This document shows positions 43,697-53,713 of a DNA stretch of 64,000 nt, piece after piece. Location of the stretch: positions 1 to 64,000 of the forward strand of contig NZ_LXEU01000037.1 of the NCBI RefSeq assembly GCF_001654985.1, read 5' to 3'. The translations under genes were made by a program, and so were the position numbers. The first letter of the stretch is position 1, and each line of letters opens with the position of its first letter. The DNA is from Kluyvera georgiana ATCC 51603. GTDB lineage: Bacteria; Pseudomonadota; Gammaproteobacteria; Enterobacterales; Enterobacteriaceae. The notes under the pieces were generated by a model. It did not search any database. It was not told the origin of the DNA and was given only the letters and a program-made list of their open reading frames with translations.

Positions 43697-45982
43697 TTAG
43701 ATCTTACAGGCGCCGCTTTCGCAGCCGTCGTCCTGAATGGACGGCACCAGATCGTCCTGCGCATCTTCCGCACCGTCGCGGGTGTTTTGATAGTACAGGG
43801 TCTTCACGCCGAATTTATAGGCGGTGAGCAGGTCTTTGAGCAGCTGCTGCATCGGTACTTTGCCTGACGGGAAGCGCGTCGGGTCATAGTTGGTGTTGGC
43901 GGAGATCGCCTGGTCGATAAACTTCTGCATAATGCCGACCAGCTGCAGGTAGCCGTCGTTGTTCGGCATTTCCCACAGCAGTTCGTAGGCGTTGCCCAGG
44001 TGCTCATAGTCCGGCACGACCTGACGCAGAATACCGTCTTTCGACGCTTTGATGCTCACGTAGCCGCGCGGCGGCTCAATGCCGTTGGTGGCGTTGGAGA
44101 TCTGTGAAGAGGTCTCGGACGGCATCAGCGCGGAGAGCGTGGAGTTACGCAGACCGTGGGTCTTGATGGACTCACGCAGCGCTTCCCAGTCGAGGTGCAG
44201 CGGCTCGTTGGTAATCGCATCCAGGTCTTTCTTGTAGGTGTCGATCGGCAGGATACCCTGGGCATAGGTGGTTTCGTTGAACCACGGGCACGCGCCTTGC
44301 TCTTTCGCCAGCTCGTTAGAGGCCTTCAGCAGGTAGTACTGAATGGCTTCGAAAGTCTGGTGGGTCAGGTTGTTGGCGCTGCCGTCGGAGTAGCGCTTGC
44401 CGTTTTTCGCCAGCCAGTAGGCGAAGTTGATAACGCCGATACCCAGCGTACGACGGCCCATCGCACCGCGCTGTGCGGCTTTGATCGGGTAGTCCTGGTA
44501 GTCCAGCAGGGCGTCCAGCGCACGCACGGCCAGCACGGCCAGCTCTTCCAGTTCAGCAAGGCTGCCGATGGCGCCCAGGTTGAATGCCGACAGCGTACAC
44601 AGGGCGATTTCGCCGTTTTCGTCATTAACGTCGTCCAGCGGTTTGGTCGGCAGGGCGATTTCCAGGCACAGGTTAGACTGGCGCACCGGTGCAACGGCCG
44701 GGTCGAACGGGCTATGAGTGTTGCAGTGGTCAACGTTCTGAATGTAGATACGGCCGGTAGAGGCACGTTCCTGCATCATCAACGAGAACAGGTCGACCGC
44801 TTTCACGCGCTGTTTACGGATGCTGTCGTCGTTTTCGTATTTCACGTACAGGCGCTCAAATTCATCCTGGTCGGCGAAGAACGCGTCGTACAGCCCCGGG
44901 ACGTCGGACGGGCTGAACAGGGTGATGTCGCCGCCTTTCAGCAGACGGGTGTACATCAGCTTGTTGATCTGTACGCCGTAGTCCATGTGACGCACGCGGT
45001 TACCTTCAACGCCGCGGTTGTTTTTCAGCACCAGCAGGCTTTCCACTTCCAGATGCCACATCGGATAGAACAGCGTTGCCGCACCGCCGCGTACGCCGCC
45101 CTGAGAACAGGATTTCACCGCCGTCTGGAAGTGCTTGTAGAACGGGATACAGCCGGTGTGGAACGCTTCACCGCCGCGAATCGGGCTACCCAGCGCACGA
45201 ATGCGGCCGGCGTTGATACCGATACCGGCGCGCTGGGAAACGTATTTCACAATCGCGCTGGAGGTGGCGTTGATAGAATCCAGGCTGTCGCCGCACTCGA
45301 TCAGTACGCAGGAGCTGAACTGACGGGTTGGGGTACGCACGCCGGACATAATCGGCGTCGGCAGCGAAATTTTGAAGGTGGAAACCGCATCGTAGAAGCG
45401 CTTCACGTAGCTCAGACGGGTTTCACGCGGGTAGTTAGAGAACAGGCATGCCGCCACCAGGATATAGAGGAACTGGGCGCTCTCGTAGATTTCGCCGGTG
45501 ACGCGGTTCTGTACCAGGTATTTGCCTTCCAGCTGCTTAACGGCAGCGTAGGAGAAGGTCATGTCACGGTCGTGAACGATGAACGAGTCCATCTGCTTGA
45601 ACTCTTCTTCCGTATAGTCTTCCAGCAGATGATTGTCGTATTTACCCAGGTCAACCATGTTTTTCACGTGGTCAAACAGCGCCGGCGGCTCGAACTGGCC
45701 GTAGGCTTTTTTGCGCAGGTGGAATACCGCCAGACGCGCGGCCAGGTACTGGTAGTCCGGCGCTTCACGGGAGATCAGGTCAGCAGCGGCCTTAATAATC
45801 GTTTCATGAATGTCAGACGTTTTAATTCCGTCGTAAAACTGGATGTGTGAACGCAGCTCGACCTGAGAGATCGACACGTTATGCAGCCCTTCCGCCGCCC
45901 AATCCAGCACGCGATGAATTTTGTCGAGGTTAATGCGCTCTGTGCGGCCGTCACGCTTCGTCACCAGCAGACTCTGATTCAT
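43697..45982 (-). CDS. nrdA: Ribonucleotide reductase class Ia, alpha subunit
   Basis: A 761-residue R1 subunit, equal to E. coli NrdA. The N-terminal ATP cone (LLVTKRDGRTERINLDKIHRVLDWA) senses ATP/dATP. Active-site cysteines appear in FSSCVLIECGD, QSNLCLEIALP and EIALCTLSAFNLGA, and the shuttle pair is in the C-terminus CESGACKI. The start at 45982 is the family start; 17 more codons are open upstream. The long antisense frame here is a shadow. Confidence 0.97.
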   Translation of the reverse strand: MNQSLLVTKRDGRTERINLDKIHRVLDWAAEGLHNVSISQVELRSHIQFYDGIKTSDIHETIIKAAADLISREAPDYQYLAARLAVFHLRKKAYGQFEPPALFDHVKNMVDLGKYDNHLLEDYTEEEFKQMDSFIVHDRDMTFSYAAVKQLEGKYLVQNRVTGEIYESAQFLYILVAACLFSNYPRETRLSYVKRFYDAVSTFKISLPTPIMSGVRTPTRQFSSCVLIECGDSLDSINATSSAIVKYVSQRAGIGINAGRIRALGSPIRGGEAFHTGCIPFYKHFQTAVKSCSQGGVRGGAATLFYPMWHLEVESLLVLKNNRGVEGNRVRHMDYGVQINKLMYTRLLKGGDITLFSPSDVPGLYDAFFADQDEFERLYVKYENDDSIRKQRVKAVDLFSLMMQERASTGRIYIQNVDHCNTHSPFDPAVAPVRQSNLCLEIALPTKPLDDVNDENGEIALCTLSAFNLGAIGSLAELEELAVLAVRALDALLDYQDYPIKAAQRGAMGRRTLGIGVINFAYWLAKNGKRYSDGSANNLTHQTFEAIQYYLLKASNELAKEQGACPWFNETTYAQGILPIDTYKKDLDAITNEPLHLDWEALRESIKTHGLRNSTLSALMPSETSSQISNATNGIEPPRGYVSIKASKDGILRQVVPDYEHLGNAYELLWEMPNNDGYLQLVGIMQKFIDQAISANTNYDPTRFPSGKVPMQQLLKDLLTAYKFGVKTLYYQNTRDGAEDAQDDLVPSIQDDGCESGACKI

Positions 45983-46023
45983 GTGATTTTTACCTGTCCG
46001 TGAAAAGGAAAATATCCCCCGAT

Positions 46024-46061
46024 TTATCCACAATTGCGGTAGTCGTAAAACCTGTGGATAA
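46024..46061. promoter_or_regulatory. Two perfect DnaA boxes upstream of nrdA
   Basis: TTATCCACA at 46024-46032 and its reverse complement TGTGGATAA at 46053-46061 lie 40-80 bases before the nrdA start. E. coli nrdAB also carries DnaA boxes that tie expression to replication initiation. Confidence 0.8.
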
Positions 46062-46109
46062 ATACTACATGTAGGGGTTCGTTGATTAATTGAACGCTAT
46101 ATGGTGAGT
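46062..46109. promoter_or_regulatory. Pair of NrdR-like boxes
   Basis: ATACTACATGTAGGGG (46062-46077) and ACGCTATATGGTGAGT (46094-46109) match the NrdR consensus at about 11 and 12 of 16 positions. Their 32-bp spacing, three helical turns, is the usual arrangement of NrdR pairs. Confidence 0.55.
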
Positions 46110-46331
46110 ATTCTAGTCTGGATTCTTTTGAGTACAAGGGTTGATTTTGGCGTTAAATTGAGGTTGATAAAGCGTAAAAAACGCTAAGTCCACGGCGCGT
46201 AAGGGCTGGCGGGGATGTCAATAATATGCAAAAAAAAATGAAAATTTGATCGAGTGCTGATTTCTTCGGCGAAGGGGGAAATTGCGCAAATGATGCAGCG
46301 CAATTTCGTCGTAGTGACAATACTCATGATT

Positions 46332-46417
46332 GGTAGGCCTGATAAGCGAAGCGCCATCAGGCATTGCTGTCGGAATCATTGCCGGATGGCGACGCTGACG
46401 CGTCTTATCCGGCCTAC
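46332..46417. repeat. REP/BIME palindromes after ubiG
   Basis: GCCTGATAAGCGAAGCGCCATCAGGC at its core (46338-46363) and, 17 bases on, a second unit in opposite orientation starting GCCGGATGGCGACGC and ending TTATCCGGCCTAC (46381-46417). Both are typical enteric REP units. Confidence 0.8.
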
Positions 46418-46433
46418 AGAGCGTGTTGGCTGC

Positions 46434-47162
46434 TTATTCGGCTTTTGCCGTGGTGTGCAGCATATAGTTAACGTCAACGCCCGGCGCCAGCTTGAAGCTG
46501 TTGGTGATTGGGTTGTAGTGCAGACCAATCATATGGCGCTCTTTCAGCACGGTCTGGTCAACCCAGCTCAGCAGTTCGGCGGGCTTGATAAATTTCTTCA
46601 CATCGTGCGTCCCCTTCGGCACCATGCGCAGAATGTATTCCGCGCCGACCACCGCCATCAGCCAGGACTTGCCGTTACGGTTAAGAGTAGAGAAGAACAC
46701 CTGGCCGCCGGGTTTTACCAGCTGCGCGCAGGCTTTCACCACCGACTGCGGGTCCGGCACGTGTTCGAGCATCTCCATGCAGGTCACCACATCATACTGA
46801 CCGGCATGCTTTGCAGCGTGCTCTTCAACCGTCTCCTGGACGTACTCGACGGGAATGCCGGTTTCCAGTGAGTGCAGTTTCGCGACCTGCAGCGGCTCAA
46901 AGCCCATATCTAACCCGGTGACCGTCGCGCCTTCACGCGCCATGCTTTCGGCCAGAATGCCGCCGCCGCAGCCAACATCGAGCACCTTTTTACCGAACAG
47001 GCCGCCAGAACGTTCGGCGATATAGCCCAGACGCAGCGGGTTAATGCGGTGCAAAGGCTTAAATTCGCCTTCCAGATCCCACCAGCGTGACGCGACGGCC
47101 TCGAATTTGGCGATCTCTTCGTGGTCAACGTTGTGCGCTACCGCAGCTTTTTCGGCATTCAT
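46434..47162 (-). CDS. ubiG: Ubiquinone biosynthesis O-methyltransferase UbiG
   Basis: A 242-residue SAM-dependent enzyme that performs both O-methylations of ubiquinone synthesis. The SAM motif is [16 protein letters not shown], followed by [13 protein letters not shown] and [12 protein letters not shown]. The hydrophobic segment [20 protein letters not shown] helps bind the membrane. The length matches E. coli (240). It diverges from gyrA. Confidence 0.96.
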   Translation of the reverse strand: MNAEKAAVAHNVDHEEIAKFEAVASRWWDLEGEFKPLHRINPLRLGYIAERSGGLFGKKVLDVGCGGGILAESMAREGATVTGLDMGFEPLQVAKLHSLETGIPVEYVQETVEEHAAKHAGQYDVVTCMEMLEHVPDPQSVVKACAQLVKPGGQVFFSTLNRNGKSWLMAVVGAEYILRMVPKGTHDVKKFIKPAELLSWVDQTVLKERHMIGLHYNPITNSFKLAPGVDVNYMLHTTAKAE

Positions 47163-47272
47163 GGGTGTTCCTGCTCCTTATTTCATTATTGTCTGCGAGT
47201 ATATCAGCACCGACGCGCGAATAAAGCGTCTGGCAGGTGCTAATGGGTTTACCTGTCTTTACGCTAATGTGT

Positions 47273-47278
47273 TATAAT
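47273..47278 (+). promoter_or_regulatory. gyrA -10 element
   Basis: A perfect TATAAT, 46 bases before the gyrA ATG. The -35 place (TACCTG or TTTACC) is poor, as in E. coli gyrA, whose supercoiling response depends on the -10 region. Confidence 0.6.
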
Positions 47279-47323
47279 TTGCGACCTTTGAATCCGGGAA
47301 TACAGTAGAGGGATAGCGGTTAG

Positions 47324-49960
47324 ATGAGCGACCTTGCGAGAGAAATTACACCGGTCAACATTGAGGAAGAGCTTAAGAACTCTTATCTGGATTATGCGAT
47401 GTCGGTCATTGTTGGCCGCGCGCTGCCGGATGTCCGAGATGGCCTGAAGCCGGTACACCGTCGCGTACTTTACGCCATGAACGTATTGGGCAATGACTGG
47501 AACAAAGCCTACAAAAAATCAGCCCGTGTCGTTGGTGACGTGATCGGTAAATACCACCCGCACGGCGACTCCGCGGTATATGACACCATCGTTCGTATGG
47601 CCCAGCCGTTCTCGCTGCGCTACATGCTGGTGGATGGCCAGGGGAACTTCGGTTCAATCGACGGCGACTCCGCCGCGGCAATGCGTTATACGGAAATCCG
47701 TCTGGCGAAAATTGCTCACGAACTGATGGCCGATCTCGAAAAAGAGACGGTGGATTTCGTGGACAACTATGACGGCACGGAAAAAATTCCGGACGTCATG
47801 CCGACCAAAATTCCTAACCTGCTGGTTAACGGTTCGTCCGGTATCGCCGTAGGTATGGCGACCAACATTCCGCCGCATAACCTGACGGAAGTGATCAACG
47901 GCTGTCTGGCCTATGTCGATAATGAAGACATCACTATCGAAGGCCTGATGGAACACATCCCAGGCCCGGACTTCCCGACTGCCGCCATCATCAACGGCCG
48001 CCGCGGAATTGAAGAAGCCTATCGTACCGGTCGCGGCAAAGTATACATTCGCGCGCGCGCGGAAGTGGAAGTTGACCCGAAAAACGGTCGTGAAACCATC
48101 ATCGTGCACGAAATTCCGTATCAGGTGAACAAAGCGCGCCTGATCGAGAAAATCGCCGAGCTGGTAAAAGATAAACGCGTTGAAGGCATCAGCGCGCTGC
48201 GCGACGAGTCTGATAAAGACGGTATGCGCATCGTGATTGAAGTGAAACGCGACGCGGTCGGGGAAGTGGTGCTGAACAACCTCTATTCCCAGACCCAGCT
48301 GCAGGTCTCCTTCGGTATCAACATGGTTGCGCTGCACCATGGTCAGCCGAAGATCATGAACCTGAAAGATATCATCGCCGCGTTTGTTCGCCACCGTCGT
48401 GAAGTGGTGACGCGTCGTACTATCTTTGAACTGCGTAAAGCGCGCGACCGTGCGCACATCCTGGAAGCGCTGGCGGTTGCGCTGGCGAACATCGACCCGA
48501 TCATTGAACTGATCCGTCGCGCACCAACGCCGGCCGAAGCGAAAGCGGGTCTGGTGGCACAGGCGTGGGATCTGGGCAACGTCTCCGCGATGCTGGAACG
48601 TGCGGGCGACGATGCAGCGCGTCCGGAATGGCTGGAACCTCAGTTTGGCGTGCGTGACGGTAAATATTACCTGACCGAACAGCAGGCGCAGGCGATTCTG
48701 GATCTGCGACTGCAGAAACTGACCGGCCTTGAGCATGAAAAACTGCTCGACGAATACAAAGAGCTGCTGGAACAGATCGCAGAACTGCTGCACATTCTGG
48801 GCAGCGCCGAGCGTCTGATGGAAGTGATCCGCGAAGAGCTGGAGCTGGTTCGCGAACAGTTTGGCGACGAGCGTCGTACCGAAATCACCGCCAACAGCGC
48901 CGATATTAATATCGAAGATCTGATCAGCCAGGAAGATGTTGTCGTCACGCTGTCTCACCAGGGTTACGTCAAGTATCAGCCGCTTACCGATTACGAAGCT
49001 CAGCGTCGTGGCGGTAAAGGTAAGTCAGCAGCCCGTATTAAAGAAGAAGACTTTATCGACCGCCTGCTGGTGGCCAACACCCACGACACGATCCTCTGCT
49101 TCTCCAGCCGTGGTCGTCTGTACTGGATGAAGGTCTATCAGCTGCCGGAAGCGAGCCGCGGCGCGCGTGGCCGTCCGATCGTTAACCTGCTGCCGCTGGA
49201 AGCGAACGAACGTATCACCGCTATTCTGCCGGTTCGCGAGTACGAAGAGGGCGTGAACGTCTTTATGGCGACCGCCAGCGGTACCGTGAAGAAAACGGCG
49301 CTGACCGAGTTCAGCCGTCCGCGTTCTGCCGGTATTATCGCGGTGAACCTGAACGAAGGTGACGAGCTGATTGGCGTTGACCTGACTTCCGGAAGCGATG
49401 AAGTCATGCTGTTCTCCGCAGCGGGTAAAGTGGTGCGCTTTAAAGAAGATGCCGTGCGTGCGATGGGTCGTACTGCGACTGGTGTACGCGGTATCAAGCT
49501 GGCGGAAAAAGACAGCGTGGTGTCGCTGATTGTTCCGCGCGGCGAAGGCGCGATCCTGACCGTGACCCAGAATGGCTACGGTAAACGTACCGCGGCTGAA
49601 GAGTATCCGACCAAGTCGCGTGCGACGCAGGGCGTTATCTCTATCAAAGTGACCGAGCGTAACGGTGCCGTCGTGGGCGCGGTACAGGTTGACGACTGCG
49701 ACCAGATCATGATGATCACCGATGCGGGTACGCTGGTGCGTACGCGCGTGTCGGAAGTCAGCGTGGTAGGGCGTAACACTCAGGGCGTGATCCTCATCCG
49801 TACGGCGGAAGATGAGAACGTGGTGGGTCTGCAGCGCGTGGCCGAACCGGTTGACGACGAAGAGCTGGACGCTATCGACGGTAGCGTGGCGGAAGGCGAT
49901 GATGAAATCGCGCCGGAAACCGACAGCGATGACGACGTTGCGGACGACGCAGAAGAGTAA
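47324..49960 (+). CDS. gyrA: DNA gyrase subunit A
   Basis: An 878-residue type II topoisomerase subunit that cuts and rejoins DNA. Catalytic Tyr122 (AMRYTE) and its Arg are present, and the C-terminal beta-pinwheel has the GyrA box QRRGGKG. In the quinolone region Ser83 and Asp87 (HGDSAVYDT) are both wild type, so no classical resistance change is encoded. The acidic tail ([22 protein letters not shown]) is slightly longer than in E. coli (875). Confidence 0.98.
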   Translation: MSDLAREITPVNIEEELKNSYLDYAMSVIVGRALPDVRDGLKPVHRRVLYAMNVLGNDWNKAYKKSARVVGDVIGKYHPHGDSAVYDTIVRMAQPFSLRYMLVDGQGNFGSIDGDSAAAMRYTEIRLAKIAHELMADLEKETVDFVDNYDGTEKIPDVMPTKIPNLLVNGSSGIAVGMATNIPPHNLTEVINGCLAYVDNEDITIEGLMEHIPGPDFPTAAIINGRRGIEEAYRTGRGKVYIRARAEVEVDPKNGRETIIVHEIPYQVNKARLIEKIAELVKDKRVEGISALRDESDKDGMRIVIEVKRDAVGEVVLNNLYSQTQLQVSFGINMVALHHGQPKIMNLKDIIAAFVRHRREVVTRRTIFELRKARDRAHILEALAVALANIDPIIELIRRAPTPAEAKAGLVAQAWDLGNVSAMLERAGDDAARPEWLEPQFGVRDGKYYLTEQQAQAILDLRLQKLTGLEHEKLLDEYKELLEQIAELLHILGSAERLMEVIREELELVREQFGDERRTEITANSADINIEDLISQEDVVVTLSHQGYVKYQPLTDYEAQRRGGKGKSAARIKEEDFIDRLLVANTHDTILCFSSRGRLYWMKVYQLPEASRGARGRPIVNLLPLEANERITAILPVREYEEGVNVFMATASGTVKKTALTEFSRPRSAGIIAVNLNEGDELIGVDLTSGSDEVMLFSAAGKVVRFKEDAVRAMGRTATGVRGIKLAEKDSVVSLIVPRGEGAILTVTQNGYGKRTAAEEYPTKSRATQGVISIKVTERNGAVVGAVQVDDCDQIMMITDAGTLVRTRVSEVSVVGRNTQGVILIRTAEDENVVGLQRVAEPVDDEELDAIDGSVAEGDDEIAPETDSDDDVADDAEE

Positions 49961-49977
49961 TCGTACCCAACGTTGCG

Positions 49978-50003
49978 AAAGGGCTGGTGAAAACCGGCCC
50001 TTT
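49978..50003 (+). terminator. gyrA terminator
   Basis: An 11-bp stem AAAGGGCTGGT/ACCGGCCCTTT with a GAAA tetraloop runs into a T tract, 17 bases past the gyrA stop. A strong intrinsic terminator. Confidence 0.9.
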
Positions 50004-50084
50004 TTTCATTAACATTGCGGTAAAAGTCTTTTACCGCTACCTTAACCACATCCTGTTTGCCATTGACGGCGGAGTTTCGTCAAC

Positions 50085-52931
50085 TTGAAATATCTTGTCT
50101 CCTTTCGCACCACGCTGAAAGTCTCACGCTACCTGTTCCGGGCTTTGGCGCTGCTACTCTGGCTGCTTATCGCGCTGGTGTCGGTGTTCTATATTGTGAA
50201 TGCTCTGCATCAGAAAGAGTCTGAAATCCGCCAGGAATTTAACCTCAATTCCGATCAGGCGCAGCGCTACTTCCAGCGAACCTCCGATGTGATAAAGGAG
50301 CTGAAGTACATTGCGGAAAACCGCTTAACCGCCGCCAACGGCGTGTTGCCCGCCATTTCCTCAAAAGACAGTTCTGACGTGCCGGATTTTGAGCCGCTAT
50401 TCTCCGACTCCGACTGCGGCGCGCTCGATACCACCTGGCGCGGGCCGCTGGAGTCGCTGGCCTGGTTCCTGCGCTACTGGCGCGAAAATTTCTCGGCGGC
50501 CTACGACCTTAACCGTGTCTTTCTGATCGGCAGCGACAATCTTTGTATGGCCAACTTTGGCCTGCGTGAAATGCCGGTGGAGCGAACCGAAGCGCTGAAA
50601 GAGCTGCACCAGCGGATTATGGACTACCGCAACGCGCCGCAGGACGATCGCGGCGGCAATCTGTTCTGGGTGGGACAGGGGCCGCGCCAAAGCGTCGGCT
50701 ACTTCTACGCGTTGACGCCGGTTTATCTGGCTAACCGCCTGCAGGCACTGCTGGGCGTGGAGCAAACCATCCGCGCCGAAAACTTCTTTACTCCGGGCAG
50801 TATGCCCATGGGCGTGTCAATTCTGGATGATAATGGCAACACGCTGATCTCGCTGGCCGGGCCGGATACACGCCTGCGTATCAGCACGCGCGGCCTGCAA
50901 GAGCGGCTGTGGTTTGGCTACACAGCCGGATATCGCGAGCTGGTGCTGAAGAAAACGCTGGCGCCTTCGTCATTAAGCATTGTCTATTCAGTGCCGTTGG
51001 ACGCGGTCCTGGAGCGCATTCGCATTCTGGTGCTGAATGCTCTGCTGTTGAACCTGCTGACCGGTATCGCGTTGTTTACCATGGCGCGTATGTACGAGCG
51101 TCGTATTTTCTTACCGGCTGAATCTGACGCATTACGTCTCGAAGAACACGAGCAGTTCAACCGCAAAATCGTCGCCTCGGCGCCGGTAGGGATCTGTATT
51201 CTGCGTACCCAGGACGGTACCAATATCCTGAGTAACGAGCTGGCGCACAATTATCTCAACATGTTGACCCACGAAGACCGCCAGCGTCTGACGCAGATTA
51301 TCTGTGGTCAGCAGGTTAACTTCGTCGACGTACTGACCAGCAACAATACCAACCTGCAAATTAGCTTTGTGCATTCGCGCTATCGCAACGAAAACGTGGC
51401 GATCTGCGTGCTGGTGGACGTCAGTTCACGCGTCAAAATGGAAGAGTCGTTACAGGAAATGGCGCAGGCGGCTGAACAGGCTAGCCAGTCGAAATCCATG
51501 TTCCTTGCTACCGTCAGCCACGAGCTGCGCACGCCGCTGTATGGGATTATTGGTAACCTTGACCTGCTGCAAACGAAAGAGCTGCCAAAGGGCGTCGACC
51601 GTCTGGTGACGGCGATGAATAACTCCTCCGGGCTGCTGCTGAAAATCATCAGCGATATTCTCGACTTCTCGAAAATTGAGTCCGAGCAGTTGAAAATTGA
51701 GCCGCGTGAATTCTCACCAAAAGAGGTGATGAACCACATCACCGCCAACTATCTGCCGCTGGTGGTCAGAAAACAGCTGGGAATGTACTGCTTTATAGAG
51801 CCGGATGTGCCGACGAAGCTGATGGGCGACCCGATGCGCCTTCAGCAGGTCATTTCTAACCTGCTGAGCAATGCCATTAAGTTCACCGATATCGGCTGCA
51901 TCGTGCTGCATCTCAAGCGTGAAGGTTACTACCTGAGTATCAGTATTCGCGATACCGGCGTTGGGATCCCGGCCAAAGAGGCGGTGCGGTTGTTTGATCC
52001 GTTCTTCCAGGTGGGTACCGGCGTGCAGCGTAATTTCCAGGGGACCGGGCTGGGACTGGCGATTTGTGAAAAGCTGGTCAATATGATGGATGGCGATATT
52101 GCCGTCGATACCGAGCCGGGTATGGGGAGCCAGTTTACGCTGCGCATTCCGCTGTACGGCGAGCAGGACGCCACGCCGCTGGAGATTGACGGTCTGGCGA
52201 AGATTCGCTGCTGGCTGGCGGTGCGTAACGCCTCGCTCGCTGATTTTATTCAGTCGCTGCTCGCTTTCCACGGCATGAACGTGCAGATTTATGATGGCGA
52301 AACGCCGGCGCCGGATGATGTATTAATCACCGATGATGAACTCTCGCAGCCGTGGGCGGGGAGGGCTGCGGTGGTCTTCTGCCGTCGCCATATCGGCATT
52401 CCGCAGGAGTTCGCGCCGGGACAATGGGTGCACAGCATCGTTTCGCCACATGAATTGATGACTCTGCTGGGGCGCATTTATCGGGTTAAGGTGGCGACGA
52501 GCGGCGCGGAAGAACTGCAATCGACGCCGGAAGTGCCTGAGGACAGCAACGACGATATGATGATCCTTGTGGTTGACGATCATCCGATTAACCGTCGCCT
52601 GCTGGCCGATCAGTTAGGATCGTTAGGCTATCAGTGTAAGACGGCCAACGATGGCGTTGACGCGCTGAACGTGCTGAGTAAGAACCATATCGATATCGTG
52701 CTGAGCGACGTTAACATGCCGAATATGGACGGCTATCGCCTGACCCAGCGCATCCGCCAGCTGGGGCTGACGCTACCGGTTGTTGGCGTGACGGCGAACG
52801 CGCTGGCCGAAGAGAAGCAGCGCTGCCTGGAGTCGGGTATGGATAGCTGCCTGTCGAAGCCGGTCACGTTGGACGTGCTAAAACAAACGCTGACGGTGTA
52901 TGCGGCAAGAGTGCGTAAGGCGCGAGAGTAG
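50085..52931 (+). CDS. rcsC: Rcs phosphorelay hybrid sensor kinase RcsC
   Basis: A 948-residue inner-membrane hybrid kinase. Membrane helices lie near 20-41 and 314-335 around a periplasmic domain; the HisKA site is His479 (VSHELRTP), the ATPase has NLLSNAIKF, DTGVGIP and GTGLGLAIC, and the C-terminal receiver has Asp875 (LSDVNMPNMDG). It passes phosphate to RcsD and RcsB under envelope stress. The start is TTG, placed as in E. coli (949 residues). It converges with rcsB. Confidence 0.96.
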   Translation: MKYLVSFRTTLKVSRYLFRALALLLWLLIALVSVFYIVNALHQKESEIRQEFNLNSDQAQRYFQRTSDVIKELKYIAENRLTAANGVLPAISSKDSSDVPDFEPLFSDSDCGALDTTWRGPLESLAWFLRYWRENFSAAYDLNRVFLIGSDNLCMANFGLREMPVERTEALKELHQRIMDYRNAPQDDRGGNLFWVGQGPRQSVGYFYALTPVYLANRLQALLGVEQTIRAENFFTPGSMPMGVSILDDNGNTLISLAGPDTRLRISTRGLQERLWFGYTAGYRELVLKKTLAPSSLSIVYSVPLDAVLERIRILVLNALLLNLLTGIALFTMARMYERRIFLPAESDALRLEEHEQFNRKIVASAPVGICILRTQDGTNILSNELAHNYLNMLTHEDRQRLTQIICGQQVNFVDVLTSNNTNLQISFVHSRYRNENVAICVLVDVSSRVKMEESLQEMAQAAEQASQSKSMFLATVSHELRTPLYGIIGNLDLLQTKELPKGVDRLVTAMNNSSGLLLKIISDILDFSKIESEQLKIEPREFSPKEVMNHITANYLPLVVRKQLGMYCFIEPDVPTKLMGDPMRLQQVISNLLSNAIKFTDIGCIVLHLKREGYYLSISIRDTGVGIPAKEAVRLFDPFFQVGTGVQRNFQGTGLGLAICEKLVNMMDGDIAVDTEPGMGSQFTLRIPLYGEQDATPLEIDGLAKIRCWLAVRNASLADFIQSLLAFHGMNVQIYDGETPAPDDVLITDDELSQPWAGRAAVVFCRRHIGIPQEFAPGQWVHSIVSPHELMTLLGRIYRVKVATSGAEELQSTPEVPEDSNDDMMILVVDDHPINRRLLADQLGSLGYQCKTANDGVDALNVLSKNHIDIVLSDVNMPNMDGYRLTQRIRQLGLTLPVVGVTANALAEEKQRCLESGMDSCLSKPVTLDVLKQTLTVYAARVRKARE

Positions 52932-52942
52932 GGATTTTGTTG

Positions 52943-53040
52943 GTAGGCCGGATAAGGCAACGCCGCCATCCGGCAATTTGTGCGAGGTTGCCCGATGGCG
53001 CAGCGCTTATCGGGCCTGCATAAAGCAGGCCCGATAGGCA
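52943..53040. repeat. REP palindromes between rcsC and rcsB
   Basis: A unit reading GTAGGCCGGATAAGGC ... GCCATCCGGC (52944-52974), then a second with TTGCCCGATGGCGC ... GCTTATCGGGCCTGC and a third stem GCCTGCATAAAGCAGGC. They lie between converging genes and can stabilise or end both messages. Confidence 0.75.
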
Positions 53041-53047
53041 ACAAGGT

Positions 53048-53698
53048 TTAGTCTTTGTCTGACGGCGACAGCGTCACGGAAGAGAGGTAGTTCAGCAGCG
53101 CGATGTCGTTTTCCACGCCCAGCTTCATCATTGCCGATTTTTTCTGGCTACTGATGGTTTTGATGCTGCGGTTGAGCTTCTTGGCAATTTCGGTCACCAG
53201 GAAACCTTCCGCGAACAGACGCAGAACTTCACTCTCTTTCGGCGACAGACGTTTATCGCCGTAGCCGCCAGCGCTGATTTTCTCCAGCAGACGAGAGACG
53301 CTTTCCGGGGTAAATTTCTTACCTTTCTGCAGGGCTGCCAGCGCTTTTGGTAGATCCGTCGGGGCGCCCTGCTTCAGCACAATCCCTTCGATATCCAGAT
53401 CCAGCACGGCGCTCAGAATGGCCGGGTTGTTGTTCATGGTCAGTACAATGATCGCCAGTCCTGGGAAATGGCGTTTGATGTACTTAATCAGCGTAATGCC
53501 ATCACCGTACTTGTCGCCAGGCATGGAGAGGTCGGTAATCAGCACGTGGGCATCAAGTTTTGGTAAGTTGTTAATTAGCGCGGTGGAGTCTTCAAATTCG
53601 CCTACAACGTTTACCCATTCAATCTGTTCCAGGGATTTACGGATCCCGAACAGCACAATCGGATGGTCATCGGCAATAATTACGTTCATATTGTTCAT
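53048..53698 (-). CDS. rcsB: Response regulator RcsB
   Basis: A 216-residue NarL/FixJ-type regulator. The receiver has the acidic pair Asp10-Asp11 and phosphoacceptor Asp56 (HVLITDLSMPG); the HTH is LSPKESEVLRLFAEGFLVTEIAKKLNRSIKTISSQKKSAMMKLG. It controls capsule, motility and stress genes with RcsA or alone. The length equals E. coli RcsB. It lies 15 bases after rcsD. Confidence 0.98.
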   Translation of the reverse strand: MNNMNVIIADDHPIVLFGIRKSLEQIEWVNVVGEFEDSTALINNLPKLDAHVLITDLSMPGDKYGDGITLIKYIKRHFPGLAIIVLTMNNNPAILSAVLDLDIEGIVLKQGAPTDLPKALAALQKGKKFTPESVSRLLEKISAGGYGDKRLSPKESEVLRLFAEGFLVTEIAKKLNRSIKTISSQKKSAMMKLGVENDIALLNYLSSVTLSPSDKD

Positions 53699-53713
53699 GT
53701 AAAGGCTACCTTG

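Larger units (their letters stand above)
45983..46433. other. nrdA promoter region and ubiG 3' flank
   Basis: About 450 bases without a gene. It holds the DnaA boxes and NrdR-like boxes of nrdA (46024-46109) and a pair of REP palindromes (46332-46417) after ubiG. Between 46110 and 46330 I see only AT-rich sequence. Confidence 0.6.

Noticed and set aside
44156..45850. 564-codon frame antisense to nrdA
   Set aside because: Typical mirror of a highly expressed GC-rich gene; nrdA is certain on the other strand.
47558..47600. Quinolone-resistance change in gyrA
   Set aside because: Codons 83 and 87 read Ser and Asp, the wild-type residues.
47654..48958. 434-codon frame antisense to gyrA
   Set aside because: Mirror frame of gyrA with no recognisable protein features.
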